The notes: generated by a model not told the origin, from the letters alone. 64,000 nucleotides of DNA from Synaphobranchus kaupii (GCA_029718625.1 CM056377.1:31571033-31635032), one strand, 5' to 3'. Positions 45,697 to 58,455 are shown, counted from the first letter of the stretch. Numbers and translations are program-made.

Positions 45697-48554
45697 CACT
45701 CACTTTTCTGCTTTTCTTCTTTTCTGAGTTATTCCTTAAAGGGGCAATGTCTCCTTTTTGTTCTACGCCCAAGGTTAAGGCATAGGAAACACTCCGGCTA
45801 CCATTTTTGGTATGCAGGTTCAGAGCACTGCGTCTGTCTGCGTCTTCCCTCGGTTTTTCTCCGCTATCACACACTGCTAATGCAGATTAAGGCCAAAGGT
45901 CTGTGCAGGAGCCTTTTGTGATCTGCATTAGTTCAAATTAGCCTGATACCACAGCATTAATTTAATAAAACATGGACCCAGACCTTAATAAATGTCTTAA
46001 TAAAGACGCCTTATTTTTTATTACTCTTTTTGTCGTCACATTCTAACACTTCCAGGTCCTCAAGAAGACTTAAGAGCTGAAACATCCAAGAACACTGTTA
46101 TAAAAAATGTTTAGCGAAGGATAAGATTGAAGGTTTTTAATGAATACTGAAACATTAGAGCCCAAACAGGAGTCATCTCAGTTAAGAAGATCAATGAGAA
46201 ATGCAACTTTCAGTTCCAGTCTGAGTACTTTTGCAGGTCCTTAGAAAAACACTGCCTGAAGCAATATTTCTTTGAATGATAATTGCCAGCTTTCTAAAAT
46301 AAACTCTACTAAACTGTGCCAAAGTCCCCGGTTCATCCTGTCAGCATCCATCCATTAAACAGCAGCTGGTCCTGGAAATGACGTAATACGTCAGAAGGGC
46401 AACGGAAACCAAGGCTGTGCTCCGTCACTGAGAACGGGCCGGCGTTTCCGGCATATACGGTCGCACGCCTACATCTCCCGTATATTCCCCTCACATCTTA
46501 CCGTGCAGCGCATTGCAGTCATGTCACCAGCCAAGGGAACCATAAGGAGTCCCCTTCACATCTATTCTGGGAATATGAAACGCATTAGCGACTTACAACA
46601 TGAGTCCAAATAAAACGTGAGGGAGTTCCGTATAGCATCTGCCGCCAGCCTCACGGCGCTCATAGGCTCTGGTCTGTAAAGCCGTGGGCTGGAAGGTATT
46701 CTAAGGATGAGCTGTGTAACGAGGCAGCATGGAAAGTGTCATATGGTGAGCTGTGAGCTGGGAGCATGGCAACACTCCATAAGAACCCCTCTGTCGTGTA
46801 GATGTGACGCTGTGGAACACTAAAGATGTTGCTCTCATCTTATGATCTTGGTAAAACAGCAACTTCTGCTATTAATAGCATGTTCTGGAACAATGGAGGA
46901 AGAAAGGAACACTGGAAGTGTAATATACTAAGTGAAATGAATGCAAATTGTAAAAAAAATAATTTGAATGTTATTTTAATCAAAGATCCGTGGACGCAAG
47001 ATCTTTTGTAACACTTCAGAAGAGCTTCCACCAGAGCAGTTTGAGCAAAAAGAAACTTATTTGTGTACTGAGGATCTAAAAGGAAACGATCTTTAATACA
47101 AAGCAGTGTCTTTGTGATAGGTTCAAAATACTACTTCCGTTTAGACATGACTAAACGCATTGGGTCATCTTAGTTCATACGAGCTGCGGCCAGACGAACA
47201 AACGGTACGATATTAAGATTAAGATGTTACCCATCAGATTAAATTAATTCTTGTCTGAACCGGTGGTGCAGGACGGGCAATGCAAGTGTAACGACATCGT
47301 AATTAAAGTGTAGATGGGAAAAAAAAACGAGGTTAAGAATGGCAGCGGTACACAGAAGCCGTATTGTTTTTTTTTTCTTTCCTAAATCATTTTGTTGTTC
47401 CCCTTTCAGCACATAAGACAGCGTTGAGGACAGAGCACTCCTGCACTCATTAATGAATAGGAGGCCCTGGGTTTAAAAAAAAATATTGTTATTTATTTAT
47501 CCACGGCTGTAGCTCGCATTTAGAATTTCCAGCCTCGGTTGCCAGCGTAGCCAAGAGGAGCGGCCTTTCTTTGTCAGGGTGGGCTGTGGGCACGGCAGCA
47601 GGGATGCCATGCATGTTGCCATGCTGGGCAGGAAACCCACGCACACGGGCGCCGCTCTGCGCCGGCGGGACGTCACGCGGCATGTGGCAGACACCCAGCC
47701 CGGCTGCCCACGCCCCACAAGAATCCCGCTTTTCATACTCAAATGAGGGAGGCCCATAATCTTAGATAATATTTCAGGATGTCTGTCTTGTGCATTAGCG
47801 GCGGCACATGTTTGGGTGTGTGCGTGTGTGTGCTTGTGTCTCATGGATTATATATTGCCAGCTTTGGCAAACATTCCCGCTTCAGTTTTTTTTCTCGAGG
47901 AAAAAAAATATATCAGCTCTAAATGGAATTGATTGTGGAGATACTCAGGGGAACCAAACTTCTCAATAACATGAGGATGGTTCTTGGAATGACCCTCATG
48001 ATAAATCAACAGTTCCCACATGTTAGATGCAATTATTCAGGGGCAAGAGCAGAGCAGTCGAGCGTTGCGAAAACAAAGAAAACTTTTTTTCCCCCAACAA
48101 AGACATACGCGCTTCCTAAATCTGTAGGAATTTAACCTCAAGCCATTAAGGCAGAGGAGTACGGGACACTTAGGGAGTGGGGGAGGCAGCTCCGGTGTAC
48201 AGCCAAAATAATTATCATTTTGGCTTCATTTGTCCTCGGAGTCTTGCTGTTTTCGTTGCACGGTCGTACACACCCTCGGCACGTAGGAGTACTGGAGAGA
48301 GACTTTGAAGAAAAAGCCATATTCTGCATGTGGCCTAATTCTACTTATTACATTTTAGCTGAAGCACTGGATACACTTCACACGTTTCTCCATTGTCCTG
48401 CTGAATGAAGACTGGACCAGTCTCAAGTTAACAGTTAAAATGAGCGACCAGATCATGTGGAGATCAGGGGGATAAAATTGTAATCTTCCTGCAGCACCCT
48501 TGGGGTCTCTTACTGTGGTATATTAGTAGTTGGTAGAGGAGAGTAATCTACAGT
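45694..48554. other. Gene-free intergenic DNA
   Basis: No coding exon. 47880-48420 has several conserved-looking stretches (for example AACATGAGGATGGTTCTTGG and TAATTATCATTTTGGCTTCA) without frame or splice support. 46379-46393 holds a palindromic CRE-like site. Confidence 0.4.
46379..46393. promoter_or_regulatory. Palindromic double CRE half-site
   Basis: TGACGTAATACGTCA is a perfect 15-base inverted repeat around a central A, containing two TGACG half-sites of the type bound by CREB/ATF or C/EBP-ATF dimers. No transcription start is recognisable nearby. Confidence 0.35.
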
Positions 48555-48586
48555 GGGGTATGTGTATATATATATATATATAAGCC

Positions 48587-48621
<35 letters not shown>

Positions 48622-48648
48622 TGTGTTTGTATGTACTGTTTATATACA

Positions 48649-48709
<61 letters not shown>

Positions 48710-48776
48710 CCATATGTGTGTGTGTGTGTGTGTGTGTGTGCGCGTGTTTGTATGTACTGTATATATACAGTACATA
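48555..48776. repeat. Duplicated compound (TA)n-(GT)n microsatellite
   Basis: The module (TA)n-AAGCCATATG-(TG)n-TTTGTATGTACTGT-TATATACAGTA occurs twice in tandem, joined by a long (TA)n at 48650-48704. It is AT/GT alternating throughout. Confidence 0.9.
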
Positions 48777-49325
48777 CACTGCCTGGCCAAAAAAAAAGTC
48801 GCACACTCTAATATTTCGTTGGACCGCCTTTAGCTTTGATTACGGCACGCATTCGTCGTGGCATTGTTTCGACAACCTTATACAACGTCACAAGATTTAT
48901 TTCCGTCCAGAGTTGCATTCATTTTTGACCGAGATCTTGTATTGACGACGGGAGAGAGTCGAACCACTCCGTAAAGTCTTCTCCAGCACATCCCAAAGAT
49001 TCTCAATGGGGTTAAGGTCAGGACTCTGGTGGCCAATTCATGTGTGAAAATGATACCTCATGCTCCCTGAACCACTCTTTCACAATTTGAGCCCGATGAA
49101 TCTTGGCATTGTCGTCCTGGAATATGCCCATTGATGGGATAACCTGGTCATTCAGCACACTCAGGTACTCGGCTGACTTCATTTTATTACTGCATAATGT
49201 TGCTGAGCCTAGATCTGACCAATAGATCATAGCAACCCCAGATCATAGCACTGCCTCCAGAGGCTTGTACAGTGGGCACTATGCATGACGGGTGCAACGG
49301 CGACTTTTTTTTTGGCCAGGCAGTG
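48777..49325 (-). mobile_element. Internally deleted Tc1/mariner element
   Basis: Terminal inverted repeats: CACTGCCTGGCCAAAAAAAA (48777-48796) and the inverse ending TTGGCCAGGCAGTG (49325). TA flanks both sides (48775-48776 and 49326-49327), although the surrounding (TA)n makes this less telling. The minus strand keeps transposase remnants: [14 protein letters not shown] (catalytic Asp region) in a 70-residue frame at 49018-49230, and [17 protein letters not shown] codons in another frame around 49010-49050. 549 bases, non-autonomous. Confidence 0.88.
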
Positions 49326-49371
49326 TATATATATATATATATATATATATTATTATTATTATTATTTATTT
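49326..49371. repeat. (TA)n-(TTA)n microsatellite
   Basis: Simple repeat abutting the Tc1 element; the element probably landed in a TA microsatellite. Confidence 0.9.
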
Positions 49372-49895
49372 TTTTCATGTTTTGAGAGTGTACTTGTATG
49401 GAAGTATTATTATAGTATTATAAGGGAACCTTGGAGGTATTTAAAGAAAATAAATATATACTTGTGTGATGTATTGCTGTGATGTCACATTGTCAGACAC
49501 TTGCTTAAATCTTATTTCTTATAGGTTCATAATTCAGATTTTCAATGATAAAGCAAAAACTTTGACAAAAGCCCAAGGCAATAGTGTGTTTTGTTTAGTC
49601 CTTTGACGGAGTCACAAATCATAGCATCATCTGCAGGCCATGATTCATCATTTTCCAGAGTCTAGATTGTAGTGAGTTTTATTTGCAATGCCTATTACGC
49701 ATTTTCATATGTATGTATGACAAACACACGAAACATATCTTGAGCACTGGGCAGTGTCCGATCAAAGACGCCTGAATATCTACAGACCCTACAGGAGACA
49801 TTCCCTGGTTTGTGCTCTCCACTTTCTAATTTATTATTGCGGTACAAGCTTTCTATGTAGCTTAGTCCATGATTTGCAGCGAAAATGTTCCCTCA
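49372..49895. other. No gene seen
   Basis: AT-rich, no feature recognised. Confidence 0.45.
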
Positions 49896-50115
49896 CATAT
49901 CTGGGGACATTTAGCAGACTTTCTTATCCAGAGCGACTTACTGTAAACAGCTTTAATTTTAACGCGGTATCCATTTACACAGCTGTATATATTCTGAAGT
50001 AATTCAGGTCAAATATCTTGCTCAAGGGTACAACGGCAGCACCCCACCTGAGAATTGAACATACAGTTTCAGAGTTGCAAGCCCGGTTTCCCCAACCATT
50101 ATGCTACACCGCCGA
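49896..50115 (-). repeat. tRNA-derived SINE, minus orientation
   Basis: The 3' tail is at the left (ACATTTAGCAGACTTTCTTATCC, AGAGCGACTTAC). The SINE body motif CTTGCTCAAGGGTACAACGG is in the middle. The tRNA-like head is at the right. On the minus strand, AGTTCGGCGGTGTAGCATAATGG gives the A-box-like region, and TGTTCAATTCTC a degenerate B box. About 220 bases and somewhat diverged. Confidence 0.8.
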
Positions 50116-51880
50116 ACTTTCTGTGAGAACCTCTGAATAAAATGACACAATGCCCCAAACACTCCTGCACATCCTTGAGAATTTTCAGAGACTGACCACA
50201 ACCTACAATCAGAGGCTATGAGCCAATACACAATTTAGCTGGTTCTAAGAATGTTGCGCTGACCAATCAGCATACAGCGGCTGGCTGTGGATATTAGCAC
50301 TCTCTGAAATGGACGCCTGTATGGAACCTTTAATTACTGGCATTTATGTGTGTGACTGTAGCCCTGGTCTAGATCACATAGACCTGTGCAGACCTTAGCT
50401 CATCCTCTTCACCAAGACGCTGGGGGAAAAAAGGAGGATATTCAGATTGAGCTTCTGCGTTTGAAGCACAGCTGTAACACAGGGCCAGGGCAGAACATCT
50501 GGCTGCCAGTGTACTTCAGAGGCCGAGCCAAGGCGGTGGAGACAGGTGGCACGGTAATCCCTCCAGAACTGCTCCCCTCGGCCCTGTACCCACAGACTCT
50601 CGTGTGACGGAACGTGCCTCAAGATGTTCCCCTTGCCGTGAGCCAAGATTCCGGCCTCCTCAGCGGAGACAGGCCTGCATTTCAACGTGCACGTCAGAAC
50701 AGAATTCACCTTTAGGCTGCGACAGAGACAAAACCTGACATGAGCCACTTCATCATTCCTCCAACCAAATTCATCACGATCTGAAACTCCTCTGCAGCGA
50801 AAGCACTTAAAGAATTAAAGGACAAATTCTCTCCATTTGTGGTGTGAGGAGCCATTTGAGGAGCTAAAATGAACACGCCTTGCACTGGGATTCAAAAGAA
50901 GGAATTAAAACAGCAAGAAGAACCGGGACAGGTCAGCAGATCACAGGAAATCAAGCACAGGGACCAAAGGCTTGGGAGCAATCAGACACAACACAGCCTG
51001 TTAATTATATAGTGTTCATACCACTATGCAACTTGGGTGTTTAACCACTTTTTTTTTTGCCAAATTTAAAACTACATTACAACATTTATATCTCATTCAT
51101 ATTTCCGGTTGATGAAATAAACAACATTGCAATGTATTCTTTTTTGTTTTGCAGTTACGGATTTAACTATTTCCAAGCTGACCTACCTTATATCTCCAAT
51201 CACAAAGCAAAAGTCCTGTTTGGAGCATAACACCCTTGCCCTTTCTGGCAGAACTGAGGGCTAAATTGAGGCCCTCTAATTTGTAAAGGCCACAGAGGCC
51301 ATGGCTGTTGGCCGCAGTGCAAAGCCACCATACTATATTACATAATCATTTTTAAAGTTGCATTATTCCACTGTAATTGCCGGAGACCCATGTTCTTTGG
51401 GAATGTCCGAAACCACAGAATTGCGGCATCACAAAAAGTAACATGGTTTCTTCATTTCCTGAGCACAGCGTACATAGAGTCCATATAGTTTAACCTACAG
51501 AACATGAGACCAGGACGATTTCTTGAAGTCTTTAAGACTGTAAGAAGATTGATGGTTTAGAGCCTGAATGTAATCTACAGTGAGTACAGTCTGGGAATCA
51601 TCACATTTTAATGATTAGGTCATATATAGGTCACAGAACTACAACCTAATGATCTCTGTTTTTGCACTGTATTATTGCATTTCATTTCTAGTGTACTTGA
51701 TATGCATGGTTTGATGTATATGTGTGTATACATAACCTAGTTTATACAGTATAACAGTACAATGAACTTGTGAACAGTATAATAAACTATATTTATAAAG
51801 CGCTTCGTATGCATCATGTCCAAAGCACTTTCCAAATAAAAGAAAAAAAGCCACAATAATAAACACGCAATTATTACTTA
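50116..51880. other. No gene seen
   Basis: Mixed intergenic sequence. 51780-51840 (TATAAAGCGCTTCGTATGCA) resembles the tail motif of another fish repeat. The 117-residue minus frame at 50395-50748 has no recognisable domain. Confidence 0.45.
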
Positions 51881-52250
51881 TTTTTCCATAGAGTTCAATG
51901 GGAAAATGAGTCAGGAGAAACAACCCTTAAAGTGATCCATCCATATCTACTGCATATCTGGCAGCAGAGTGATGGTTTGAGGCTTGTTTGATACCTCAGA
52001 CCCTTGATGACTTACAGGCATTTAGCCAAGCATGTGTTCCACACTATTCCCGTGTAATTTACACCTTAATCTAGTCCCACCCCCCAATTCCCATAGAGAT
52101 CCATTCAGAGAGGTTATAGTATCACTTGTAAGAGTACCAGAAAATAAGATATGAAGAGTCTTTTGATGTTGTGGACATGTTGTTGGCATGCGACAAAAAA
52201 CAAAACAACAAAAAAATGTGTCACTGTCCTAACACTTTTGGAGTGCACTG
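51881..52250 (-). mobile_element. Truncated Tc1-type MITE sharing a module with 19800-20090
   Basis: The right end reads TGTCACTGTCCTAACACTTT then TGGAGTGCACTG followed by TA, which is the inverse of the common fish TIR CAGTGCACTCCAAAAGTGTT. The remaining 290 bases (51881-52170) are the inverse complement of 19800-20090 (shared CCATCACTCTGC, AGTAGATGTGGATGGA, GGATCTCTATGGGAATTGGG). No left terminal repeat was found. Confidence 0.75.
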
Positions 52251-53061
52251 TATATGGTAGGTCACTATGGATGTTCAAAATGAGCAAAGCTATGTGAACA
52301 ACTAGCTTCTTGCCCTACAAATCTCAGCTTGAATATAAATAATTACACTGGAAAATGACCCTTTGGTTTGATTATTCCTTGGAGGCAAAGTAGAATATTT
52401 CAGCTGAGTCACACTGTTGCATCTGGCTACAGCACTTATTCATATCCATAACAAAACAATGAATCTATGAGGCACACGCATGAAAAAAACCAACTCGAGC
52501 AACGTGGCCTGAGAAGCCGCCAGAATACATTCCATTTCTAACAGGAATGGGCTATTTGCTACTGGTCACAGCTCTATCTCCATTCTGAATGTAGCAGAGA
52601 CAAAACCTCAACCCCTTCCTGTTACTCACAGCCATCCAGAATTCACCTGATCAGCTGTCTAACCAATTACCAGCCATATCTGGATGAACCTCCGACACAT
52701 GCTTGATTGATCAAGCCAGTCAATAATGCGCTATTGTCTTTAACTCATACTGTATGATCTGTGTAAACTCTGGATCAATAGGCACCACAATCACTCCATA
52801 GCAGGCCAATGGCTCCCAGTAGCCACATTTCACAGCAACCGTGAGGCCAGCCAGGTCGAACCAAAATCGTATGTAAGTTTTTGCGCCTGAAACTTTGTGC
52901 CTGTGACCATGCACCTTTACCTCAGCTGGTCCAATGAAGACCAAGGGGATTAGAAGGACCGAACACGTGGGCATGAGGCACTGTTAAGGTTCAATTTAAA
53001 CACTGCTCCGTGTTCACTGCTTGTCCAGCTAATGACATAGTCACAATACCATGGTCCCTCC
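52251..53061. other. No supported gene
   Basis: Intergenic. An 84-residue minus frame (52974-52720, with YIRFWFDLAGLTVAVKCGYW) is hydrophobic and complex but has no family I can name, and no splice or codon evidence supports it. Confidence 0.35.
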
Positions 53062-53250
53062 CAGTAGTGTAGTGGAGGCTATACGCGAGTATACGCAGTA
53101 TACCCACTTCTTTCTTAGTGGGCCTAGAGTATACTCACTTCTTAATCCCCACTGGTGCACGTATCAATTAGTAGTCATTGATTTTGCTAAATTAGAGTAT
53201 ACCCACTTCTCTAGAGTACACCCACTTCTCCAGGCACTACGACACCACTG
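53062..53250. mobile_element. Small hAT-like MITE with perfect 8-base target duplication
   Basis: Ends CAGTAGTGTAGTGGAGGC (left) and GGCACTACGACACCACTG (right) are imperfect inverted repeats. Exact GTCCCTCC duplications flank it (53054-53061 and 53251-53258). The interior holds four copies of a GTATACCCACTTCT-like motif. 189 bases, non-coding. Confidence 0.85.
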
Positions 53251-53258
53251 GTCCCTCC

Positions 53259-55955
53259 TGTGGTTCATATTGCGAGCCCTTTTTCAAACAACTAGGCACA
53301 CGTATTTCTTTGATGACTGAAAGGAAGTTTGTGCTTATTTCGCATTTCAAATGTGGATATTTTTATTTTCTTTATAATTAAATGTTTATGCATTTCACGG
53401 ATGTCTTATTTATTGCTCCAGTGCCAAATACCTTTTTTTGTCAAAGAAAGGGCATTTGGAAGGGTATGGAAGATTGCGGCTGTCCATGATCTTATTGGGA
53501 ATCCATGAGTCTATATATTACAGGTGAACAGAGGTGCCGGAAAGGGGGGGGGTTGGTTCAGCAGGCCAATGGCCCTCCCACTTTCGACCGCCTTACTTTT
53601 GCTTTCAATGTCAGCAAGTCTGTCAATTTAGTGCTATAAATAAAATGTTATGCTTCTGAACAATTTGTGTTGCTAGGATTGTGTGGGTAGTTTGTCAGTC
53701 CTGAATGACACTTAAAAGCTATTCTTAAGCTATTATGCCCATCTATCACAGCTAAAAATCTAATTTCAGTGATCTACTTCATGCTGTTGTTGAATTTCCC
53801 CAAGAGGTAAAATCATATAAATAAAATAACCTTCTTTTTTCTATAGGCAAAGCCAACCACACCATGTCACAAGAAGGATTGTGTCAGTCAATGAGCCAGC
53901 ATGCTAATTCTTTCTGCACATTTTTGCAATATCGTCTTGTTGGTGTATTTACGAGAATTACCACTTAAAACAAGAACTGTAATCTCACCTTTGCCTCATT
54001 ACGTTGCTTAACTGAGGACAACTATTAGCAAGCAGTCAACGATGGTCAAATTATCAGCATAAACAGAAACAAAAACCATGGCCAAAAGCTGATCTAATAA
54101 CTTTCAAGGCTAATTGATGGTTAAGTGCAATCACACAGACCACACTTCCTACCCCTATTGGCTTCTAAATGGAAGCATTCTTCCTCGCCAGTCTGGAAGA
54201 GAGGGCTCTGTAGGAGGGTAATTGCCTCGTATTTCCATGGCTGAGTTCATTACGCTAGCAGCTCGGCCCACACGCCACATACTTCTGACCTGCTGCAATT
54301 TGTTTTTGTATTTATTAGCCTGTCAGCGGCTGATCCCAGTTCCAGGAGCCGGATTGAGTGGAGAAGGTCAGCGCAGTCCTTTTGTAACGGTCCTGACACA
54401 AGCCGCCTTTGTCATCCGCTAACCACGCGAGCGCGAACACGACAGGGAGCGTAGCTGCGGAACGCCAGATTTGAATCTGGTACCAATCACGATCGAGTTC
54501 TCCATATACAGGGCTTGCAGTTTGGATTTGGGGTTCAGGGAGAACCTCAGTGAGATGAGACATATCTATGAAAAGGGTTCATTTTAGAAGTGGTTGTAAA
54601 TGTATAAAAAAATATATCAGTGAGATCAGAGGATCGTTTCAGTTAGCATGCTTATTCATAGTTTGGGTTCACTTAAACTGTGCATCTGATCAAAAACTTA
54701 AACCTCTTTTTTTTTTTGGCAAAGGGGGCATGCATATGTAATTTCTAGGCAAGCTACACTTATTTGCCATCAGCGACACTGTAATGAAATGCTGTTTAAA
54801 CAAGCAGCAAAAAGCTGCTACAACCACCAGGCTAAGCTGAATGGAAAGATTGGTCATGGCATTTTCATAGAAAAATATTTGAAGGTGGGTGGGCAGGCGT
54901 CGCAGACAAGAGAACAGGAAAATGAATTTGATGAGGAGAAAAGTAGCCAACATCCTGCCCTGCTCTGAAGCTCAGTAGATTCTTCTACTGTATTCACCAC
55001 TGAAGAACAACATGCCAATGACAGCTGGGCCTATGCCTCTGTCTCTCTGTATGTTTTCTCTGTCTCTTAGCCGCTCCCTCACTCCCTCTCTTTCTTTTTC
55101 TTTCTCTTCTCTTTTTCCCTCACTCCCTCTCTTTCTAAGTGCAGATTTTTTTTATTCCTGCGTAAGTCTGCTTTTCTGAAATCACAGTTTAGTCTACTTC
55201 TCCATGTCACATGCACGTGTAATTTCAGAAACGCAGGCATTTCGGCAATGTAAAGCCGACCTCAAGACAGGCCGCTCTGCATTACAGCCCTTTGTCCGTG
55301 TGTATAACACAGAAGAATGAGTGTGACAAGAATCTGACTTCAGTTTTCATGTTGGGTTTCTAAAGGCCACCGTGAAATATGCTCTAAGCTGGCTCTAATG
55401 CTTTCAATTCAGTTTGCAATGGAGCGCACTGAAACCTAAGACTGCATGAAAGGGCAAAATGCTTTTACCCACAATGCCTTGTGTCCACTTACAACACCAG
55501 AGAAGCACTCTGAGAAAATACTTATGAGAAAACCATAAGAAAGATATAAACTATTATCTGATCAGATAAAACCGTTTTTTTTTTTTCAAGGTTACATTAG
55601 CTAACAAACAAAAAACCTGACCTTTATAAAAATTTGTCCAAGAGGACAGATTGATTCCAAAGGGTACTTGCAGGTAGAAGACACTGCAGCACGCATGCAA
55701 CAGATTTGACTGGAATTAAAAGTAATGTTGCATTAGAATGGGCAATAAAATAAAGTGTTGTGGCATTATATGTCAGAATATTGATCTAGTCAAGATAATG
55801 ATACTTTACCACAAACTGTACAGCTTTGGTCTCAGACAAATATACAAAACACGGACACAAGTTTATTTCAAGAGGACATTCATTAAATAGGGATATGTGG
55901 AAAAATCCTTAAGGGTTTTAAGAGTTTTTTTAAATTACAATTTTACATTTAAAAT
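53259..55955. other. No gene; possible conserved block 54200-54400
   Basis: 54190-54360 (GTAATTGCCTCGTATTTCCA, TTCATTACGCTAGCAGCTCG, TTGTATTTATTAGCCTGTCA) is complex, TAAT-containing sequence of enhancer type. 55020-55140 is CT-rich. No coding exon recognised. Confidence 0.4.
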
Positions 55956-55983
55956 GTATATATATATATATATATATATATAT
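55956..55983. repeat. (TA)n microsatellite
   Basis: Fourteen TA units. Confidence 0.95.
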
Positions 55984-58417
55984 TGTGTGGATACTTGCAG
56001 GGACTTTTCACAAAAGGGAGCCATCTGTTGTACAGGCAGGCCCATGTAATGCAAATGCTTCACTGTGAGTGACTGAGGTCTCACTCACAGAAAGGACAAC
56101 AAGGCCCTATACTGCCTTCTCGAATGGCCAGTGGAAGGGATCTGAGCATTTCTTCACTGACCATCAGCGTGAGTAAACTGCTCTGAAAGGAGATACGAGT
56201 CTAAGGCTCTCCTGAACGCATTAACGCAACTTAATGGAATAGACGGCTCCATGAGATCTCCCCATCCATTATCTCTGGCTCGGCATTACAGCAGAGATGG
56301 ACTGTCTTATTACACTGACCTTTCAAAAATCATCTGCTCCATACTGTGCCAGCCAAACCGCCTTGCTGAGTTCCACAACACATCAATCATAACGGATATT
56401 GTTCTTCTTTGGCCAGTACTGGCCCTTGACTGCTATCTCTGTTAAGCATCCATGATCTTGTTCTGCATCTAATAAGGATTGCATCCCTAGTTCTTTTGAA
56501 GCATAATTGAATTAATCTGGTTTTAGTGACTAAAGCTGGAAACATCCAACTTGCATCCATAGAGTCCCCACGGAGTAGAAGCTAACAATAAAAACATGCT
56601 TCCACGGCTTGGTTTATGTAACAGGATGAAGCAACAAACATGTTTTCTCTTTGTTCTGCACTCAGGTACAGCTATCGGAGGGAAGACTCAAAAACGAAAC
56701 ACACAGATGGGACCTTACTTTGAGAATTGCAGCCTGCTGAACAGCCTAGATCTGTATTTATTTTCCCTTCAATATTTCTGTGAGATGCTCTCGTGTGATG
56801 GCTTATACCACCACTGAGGTGACCTCTGCGGTGACCTCTGCTGAGAGGCTGTGAGAAAAGAGGTGAAAAAAAGGGGTTTATATGCAGTCAAAACACAGAG
56901 AAATGGCCTACTTGCTGGTGAAAGGCTAATCGCCTGCTAATCCTTTGCCAATTGCTCACACACTGACTGCATCTTTTGTTTAGCAGCAGAGAAAGTTCTT
57001 TTCTGTCTACATGTCAGAGTGTGAACAGGGCTGACTCAGGACATTCCCGATAAAAATGGAGAGTCACAGGAACGCCACACACAACACATTCACACACACA
57101 CGCGCATGCTTGCACGCACGCACGCACGCACGCACAGCTCCCCATGCGTTCACAGTGTAGACTGTGTCACCATGTGTGTCTGTGAGTGAAAAAGCTATGT
57201 CTGACACACAGTACCCCTACCTTTGCAGAATGAGTAAGAATTTACGTAATGGACATCCAATTAAGCAACTTCCGAAGTCACGGTTAGCCAGCCCACAACA
57301 TGGCTGCCTTTTCCACACATCAGCTAAACCTCTGGCTGGGTACCGAAATTCTTTTAGTCCAATAACTCATCTAAAAAAATACGCTGTAGATGGTCAACAA
57401 AGAATTGATTCCTGTCAGGCTAGTTTGATATAGAATACCTTAAAAATGGAACACACTATTTTTCATCTGAGAAACACTTCAGAGTGTACTCCAGCAAATT
57501 CAGAGACCTAGTAGAAAGACGGGTTTCCAAATATAAATAGGTTCTGTGCCCTGTCTTCACAACAGCAGCACTCTTTTGTTTTGTGTTCTTAATTATGGAT
57601 TATCAGGCCAGGTCTTAATGGATAATTATTTTGGACAAGCACTATCACGAACAAGAAGAACTGATAGTTCCATACCTAATTCGTTTTCCACTTTGTTTGT
57701 TTAGTGCCCTTTCATAGCCCGGGCAAAATTACACACAACGGAAATAATGAATCCTCAGGTCCATTAAGTGAGATTGCAGGGCATCATCTAGTCATTAATC
57801 TCCCACTTATTGCTGCAGCTGGCCAAAAAGGAAGAATGAAACGATATGACATCATTATATCTGTTTTTCCTGTACTGATATTTAATCCAAGTTCAAGAGG
57901 GCTCCTGCACCTCATTGTGATTGTGTGAGTTGATTAATGATAAATGTGGTACAAATCTACACCTTTGTTTTAGGCATAAATGTTTCATTATGTACAATTA
58001 TATTCACAGCCATTATTTTTCGCCCCATTTTCTCTCCTTGTCACAGCAATGCAATTTTATATTGATTTAGTTTGGGATAGGATAAATATTTGTTATAGTA
58101 ATCATTTCCATTCCACAAAGATAAGCTATTTGCTTACAGTAGTTCATAATGCTGCTATGGTGCGTGTGTTTTCCACGTCAAGTAAAGTGGTGGTTCTAGT
58201 CCATCTTTTACAACAAGGTCATGTTTCTCCCCCTAGCGGTTTCTGAGTAACACTACAACCGACATTTCGAGAACCACACAGTTCAAACTCCATAGTATAC
58301 ACTGTCACACTGCTTTGCCACAGGCTACCATATGAGGAAACTTTTTGAAATACTAAATGGGTCAAAACGAAGCTAAAACATTCAAGTGGAATATTTACTA
58401 CGTGCTGCCTACTTTGT
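55984..58417. other. No gene; short tetranucleotide repeat and possible enhancer block
   Basis: (GCAC)n lies at 57112-57135. 57575-57800 contains TTATGGATTATCAGG and TTAATGGATAATTATT, homeodomain-type sites in single-copy-looking sequence. The frames at 57164-57433 and 57980-58246 have no domain. Confidence 0.4.
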
Positions 58418-58455
58418 ATAATAACAGTAATAATAATAATAATAACAATAATAAT
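58418..58455. repeat. (AAT)n microsatellite
   Basis: ATA/AAT trinucleotide run with two C interruptions. Confidence 0.9.

Noticed and set aside
52720..52974. 84-codon minus frame with a hydrophobic, complex sequence
   Set aside because: No family recognised, no splice or conservation evidence. A protein search against fish proteomes would settle it: a hit over most of its length would revive it.
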